Shown piece after piece: positions 16,861 to 19,214 of a stretch of DNA of 19,214 nt. The notes beneath the pieces were generated by a model. That model was not told where the DNA came from. It worked only from the letters and a program-made list of their open reading frames with translations, and made no database searches. The stretch's first letter is position 1. Every line of letters begins with the position of its first letter. The position numbers were made by a program, and so were the translations under genes. The DNA is from Acidobacteriota bacterium (GTDB lineage: Bacteria > Acidobacteriota > Blastocatellia > RBC074): assembly GCA_022614735.1 (NCBI GenBank), contig JAKEHZ010000035.1:1-19214 (forward strand), written 5' to 3'.

Positions 16861-18321
16861 ATGGATGCCCTTATGAAAAAAGACCGTTCCCATTTTCCTG
16901 TAGCCGCCACGCGTCGCGATTTCCTCTCTCAGGCCGGTAACGGCTTCGGCGCACTGGCGCTTTCGTATTTACTCGCGCGTGATGCGGAGGCCCTGGAGAA
17001 AGAGAGATCGCCGAAGCTATCCAATCCATTGGCGCCCAAACGGCCTCATTATCCCCCGAAGGCCAAGGCTGTGATCTTTCTCTTTATGGTCGGCGGGCCA
17101 AGTCAAATGGAGACATTTGATCCGAAACCGGTGCTCGATAAACTTCACGGTCAGCAATTGCCCCCGAGTTTCGGCGAAATAAAAAGCCAATTCCTCAAGC
17201 CGGGCACTCCGCTGATGGGTAGCGCGTGGAAGTTCAATAAGTACGGGCAATCAGGTATCGAGGTCTCCGACCTGCTGCCCCACACTGCGACCTGTGTCGA
17301 TGACATTGCAGTGCTTCGTTCGTGTTATACAGAGAGTTTTGTTCATGCGCCTGCAATGTACGAGATGATGTCGGGTCGTCTGCTTCCAGCTCATCCGTCG
17401 TTGGGTAGTTGGGTAACTTATGGTTTGGGCAGCGAGAGTGAGAACCTTCCGGCATACTGCGTGATGACTCAACCTGAGGGTCTGCCCGAAGGCGGGTCGC
17501 CGATGTGGGGTGCGGGTTATTTGCCTGCACTATATCAGGGAACTCAGCTGCGAAGTGGTTCAACGCCGATCCTGCATTTAGCTCGGCAGAACGAGATTAG
17601 CCGTGAACAACATCAACGAATGCTTGCCTTCATGCGCCGGATGAATGAACTGGGGATGCAGAGGAATGACAGCGAATTATCAGCTCGCATGGCGTCATAT
17701 GAGCTGGCTTTTCGCATGCAGCAACACGCACCCGAAGCAGTCGATCTGAGCAAAGAGAGTAAAGAGACGAAGAAGCTCTACGGTATTGACGATCCGCAGA
17801 CGGTTGAATTCGGAACGAGGTGTCTGCTTGCGCGGAGGCTCGTCGAACGTGGCGTTCGTTTTCTCTTGCTCTTTTCCGGTGGCGGTCCGGTCAGCATCCA
17901 ATGGGATGCGCACGACAACGTCAAGACAAATCATGAGCAAATGTGCCGTTGGACCGATAAACCGGTCGCTGGATTGCTTAAGGATTTGAAGGGACGCGGC
18001 TTGCTCGATTCAACGCTTGTCATTTGGGGTACTGAATTCGGTCGCACTCCCGTCTCAGAAAACGGCAAAGGACGAGATCACAATCCGACAGCCTTCACGA
18101 TGTGGATGGCCGGTGGCGGCGTCAAGGGTGGACAGGTGATTGGGCAGACTGACGAAATCGGGTTCCGAACTGTCGGTGAACGCTACCACCCGCGAGATAT
18201 TCACGCGACGATACTGCATTTGCTTGGACTCGATCAGATGAAACTGACCTACTTGCACAATGGCCGCAACGAACGTTTGACAGATTTTGGAGGCAGGATA
18301 ATTGAGCAGATCATCACTTGA
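16861..18321 (+). CDS. DUF1501 family protein with Tat signal
   Basis: A 486-residue DUF1501 protein of the sulfatase/alkaline phosphatase-like superfamily. The N-terminus carries a twin-arginine signal (TRRDFLSQAG at 17-26, followed by a hydrophobic stretch), so it is probably exported folded, possibly with a metal. Landmarks are MVGGPSQMETFDPKP near residue 77, WDAHDN at 348-353, GTEFGRTP at 390-397, GRDHNP at 404-409 and MWMAGGGVKGG. The Asp and His residues in these motifs are candidate metal ligands. Genes of this family almost always follow a DUF1549/DUF1553 gene, as here, and the pair is thought to work together. ATG 16861 is the first start; ATG 16873 is possible and keeps the signal. 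Substrate unknown. Confidence 0.96.
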   Translation: MDALMKKDRSHFPVAATRRDFLSQAGNGFGALALSYLLARDAEALEKERSPKLSNPLAPKRPHYPPKAKAVIFLFMVGGPSQMETFDPKPVLDKLHGQQLPPSFGEIKSQFLKPGTPLMGSAWKFNKYGQSGIEVSDLLPHTATCVDDIAVLRSCYTESFVHAPAMYEMMSGRLLPAHPSLGSWVTYGLGSESENLPAYCVMTQPEGLPEGGSPMWGAGYLPALYQGTQLRSGSTPILHLARQNEISREQHQRMLAFMRRMNELGMQRNDSELSARMASYELAFRMQQHAPEAVDLSKESKETKKLYGIDDPQTVEFGTRCLLARRLVERGVRFLLLFSGGGPVSIQWDAHDNVKTNHEQMCRWTDKPVAGLLKDLKGRGLLDSTLVIWGTEFGRTPVSENGKGRDHNPTAFTMWMAGGGVKGGQVIGQTDEIGFRTVGERYHPRDIHATILHLLGLDQMKLTYLHNGRNERLTDFGGRIIEQIIT

Positions 18322-18345
18322 TTGTAATTGGGAGTAAAGCTATGG

Positions 18346-18354
18346 AAAAAGGAG
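18346..18354 (+). promoter_or_regulatory. Ribosome site fixing the zinc-ribbon gene start
   Basis: AAAAAGGAG at 18346-18354 ends nine bases before ATG 18364, the only strong site in frame. The upstream TTG at 18328 would place this site inside the coding region, so the shorter protein is preferred. Confidence 0.7.
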
Positions 18355-18363
18355 ACACGGACT

Positions 18364-18621
18364 ATGGTTTGCCCCCAATGCGGTGAGCACCTACATCGGT
18401 CGCATTCTCGCAATTTTAGCGAGTCATTCATCAAGAAGATAACCAGCTATAAATCATATCGTTGCAGTGAATGCGGATGGCGAGGAATGGTTGCGCCTGT
18501 TAATAGCTCTGCTAAAGGTGGACGATGGAGATCGGTCCTCATGTGGGTTGTTGGATTGATCATTGCACTGATGATAGGGATCTATGCGGTGTATGATTTG
18601 CAATCTTCGGTCATTCCTTAA
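18364..18621 (+). CDS. Small zinc-ribbon membrane protein
   Basis: An 85-residue protein. An N-terminal zinc ribbon has CPQCGEH at residues 3-9 and CSECGWRG at about 38-45, a four-cysteine site typical of rubredoxin-like ribbons. It is followed by a basic linker and one membrane helix near the C-terminus (SVLMWVVGLIIALMIGIYAVY), so the ribbon probably faces the cytoplasm. It lies 42 bases after the DUF1501 gene on the same strand and may be cotranscribed. Many bacterial genomes have such small ribbon-plus-helix proteins without a known role. The start at 18364 was chosen over TTG 18328 because of the AAAAAGGAG site. Its stop codon lies two bases before the giant inverted repeat. Confidence 0.75.
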   Translation: MVCPQCGEHLHRSHSRNFSESFIKKITSYKSYRCSECGWRGMVAPVNSSAKGGRWRSVLMWVVGLIIALMIGIYAVYDLQSSVIP

Positions 18622-18623
18622 CC

Positions 18624-18773
18624 AGCTAAAAGTTTCAACACAAAGGGTCAAAGGGTCAAAGGGTCAAAGGGTCAAAGGGTCAAAGGAGAAATATATCAAG
18701 CATTTATCCTCCTTTGACCCTTTGACCCTTTGACCCTTTGACCCTTTGACCCTTTGTGTTGAAACTTTTAGCT
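18624..18773. repeat. Perfect 65-bp inverted repeat built on octamer arrays
   Basis: Arms at 18624-18688 and 18709-18773 are exact reverse complements around a 20-base AT-rich loop (18689-18708). Each arm has an 18-base unique outer part (AGCTAAAAGTTTCAACAC on the left) and then five copies of an octamer: AAAGGGTC at 18642-18681 on the left, GACCCTTT at 18716-18755 on the right. The structure fills nearly the entire gap between two convergent genes (stops at 18621 and 18788). An RNA from either side would form a very long hairpin, so it may end or protect both transcripts, although no T-run follows the stem. No transposase or target duplication is visible. Confidence 0.97.
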
Positions 18774-18787
18774 AGTTTCGTATCCTC

Positions 18788-19054
18788 CTAATGTATCCTC
18801 GCAGCCAGCATCGAGCCATGACGGTCTGATGCTATCGCCCATCCCTCTTCAATCTTACCGATCAATCCATGGAAATGTATGTCTGAACCGGAAAGGATGA
18901 GGAGTACGTCACCGGCTTTGACTTCCGGGTTTTCAACTTTGAACCGTACCACAGTGGCGATACCATTTTGGTCTTCTACAGTCTCGAATGTGAACTGATC
19001 TGCGTCAATAACTAAAGTTTGCGAATTTAAATTTTGATTATCGTTATCAGGCAT
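18788..19054 (-). CDS. Unrecognised small protein
   Basis: An 88-residue protein from ATG 19054; I do not recognise its family. The N-terminus is polar (MPDNDNQNLNSQ). The rest alternates short hydrophobic strands with turns (FTFETVEDQ, TVVRFKVENPEVKAGDVLLILSG, HFHGLIGKIEEGWAIASDRHGS), which suggests a small beta-barrel or beta-sandwich. There is no signal or membrane segment. A GTG at 19090 would lengthen it by 12 residues, but the ATG has AAAGGA five bases upstream and begins one base after the stop codon of the preceding gene (TAAGATG), so re-initiation from that gene is likely. It converges on the zinc-ribbon gene across the giant inverted repeat. Confidence 0.68.
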   Translation of the reverse strand: MPDNDNQNLNSQTLVIDADQFTFETVEDQNGIATVVRFKVENPEVKAGDVLLILSGSDIHFHGLIGKIEEGWAIASDRHGSMLAARIH

Positions 19055-19055
19055 C

Positions 19056-19214
19056 TTATCCTTTTGGTTGATTAGTTCGACGAAAGCCACGCAACCAGCG
19101 CCGTGCTTGAGAGCTCAGTTTGTTGCGCCTTGAAATCTCCCGCGCGTCCAAACCTACGGTAAACGTCAGCCATTCGTTCAGTTCGGAATTTGTTATCGGT
19201 ATTGTGAATGTATA
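19056..19214 (-). CDS. C-terminal end of an unrecognised protein, cut by the window edge
   Basis: The minus strand is open from the window edge to a TAA at 19058-19056, giving 52 residues that end RRWLRGFRRTNQPKG. The sequence begins YTFTIPITNSELNEWLTF and becomes basic (REISRRNKLSSQARRWLRG), which looks like a natural C-terminus and not random translation. The stop is one base from the start of the 88-residue gene, so the two probably form an operon. The protein's function cannot be told from this fragment. Confidence 0.55.
   Translation of the reverse strand, partial: YTFTIPITNSELNEWLTFTVGLDAREISRRNKLSSQARRWLRGFRRTNQPKG

Noticed and set aside
18642..18755. Repeated octamers as a possible CRISPR array
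   Set aside because: The units are 8 bases, contiguous and without spacers, and no cas gene is nearby.
18624..18773. Ends of an insertion sequence
   Set aside because: The arms are separated by only 20 bases, there is no transposase, and no target-site duplication is visible.

Overview
The window is bacterial chromosome with moderate GC, dense genes and short intergenic spaces. The gene mix suggests Acidobacteriota, most likely the Blastocatellia side: a CHAT-TPR protein linked to an ECF sigma factor and a zinc-less membrane anti-sigma-like protein, a zinc-ribbon Ser/Thr kinase, and a DUF1549/DUF1553 plus DUF1501 pair. This placement is inferred from gene content; rnpB at 12581-12998 is the marker that could settle it. 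No phage, transposase, CRISPR array or tRNA was seen.

Layout, left to right. Positions 102-2848 (minus) hold a short oxidoreductase-like cysteine protein followed by an OPT-family transporter, with a near-consensus sigma70 promoter at 2901-2930. Positions 2849-3440 are non-coding and contain a long interrupted inverted repeat that reads as a two-way terminator. Positions 3441-8033 (minus) are a three-gene signalling operon: a secreted CHAT-TPR putative protease, an ECF sigma factor, and a single-pass anti-sigma-like protein. After a 388-base divergent intergenic region, 8422-11701 (plus) carry a membrane Ser/Thr kinase with an extracytoplasmic NTF2-like domain, followed 4 bases later by an HtrA-type protease with two PDZ domains. 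A convergent DUF2461 gene follows (11750-12448, minus), then rnpB (plus), then a TPR membrane protein and a small membrane zinc-finger protein that overlap at a TTGA junction.

Positions 14218-18321 (plus) hold the DUF1549/DUF1553 cytochrome-like protein and its DUF1501 partner, one secreted by Sec and one with a Tat-type signal. A small zinc-ribbon membrane protein follows. The space between it and the next, convergent gene pair is filled by a perfect 65-bp inverted repeat, each arm of which carries five octamer copies. The right edge has an unrecognised 88-residue protein and the C-terminal end of another gene that runs off the window.

The most notable ensemble is the back-to-back pair of envelope signalling loci (3441-11701). 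Three products with extracytoplasmic domains (CHAT protein, anti-sigma-like protein, HtrA protease) and a transmembrane kinase could form one proteolysis-linked stress circuit. That is inference from domains and gene order only. The two repeat structures that touch stop codons (65-99 and 18624-18773) are the most unusual DNA-level features.
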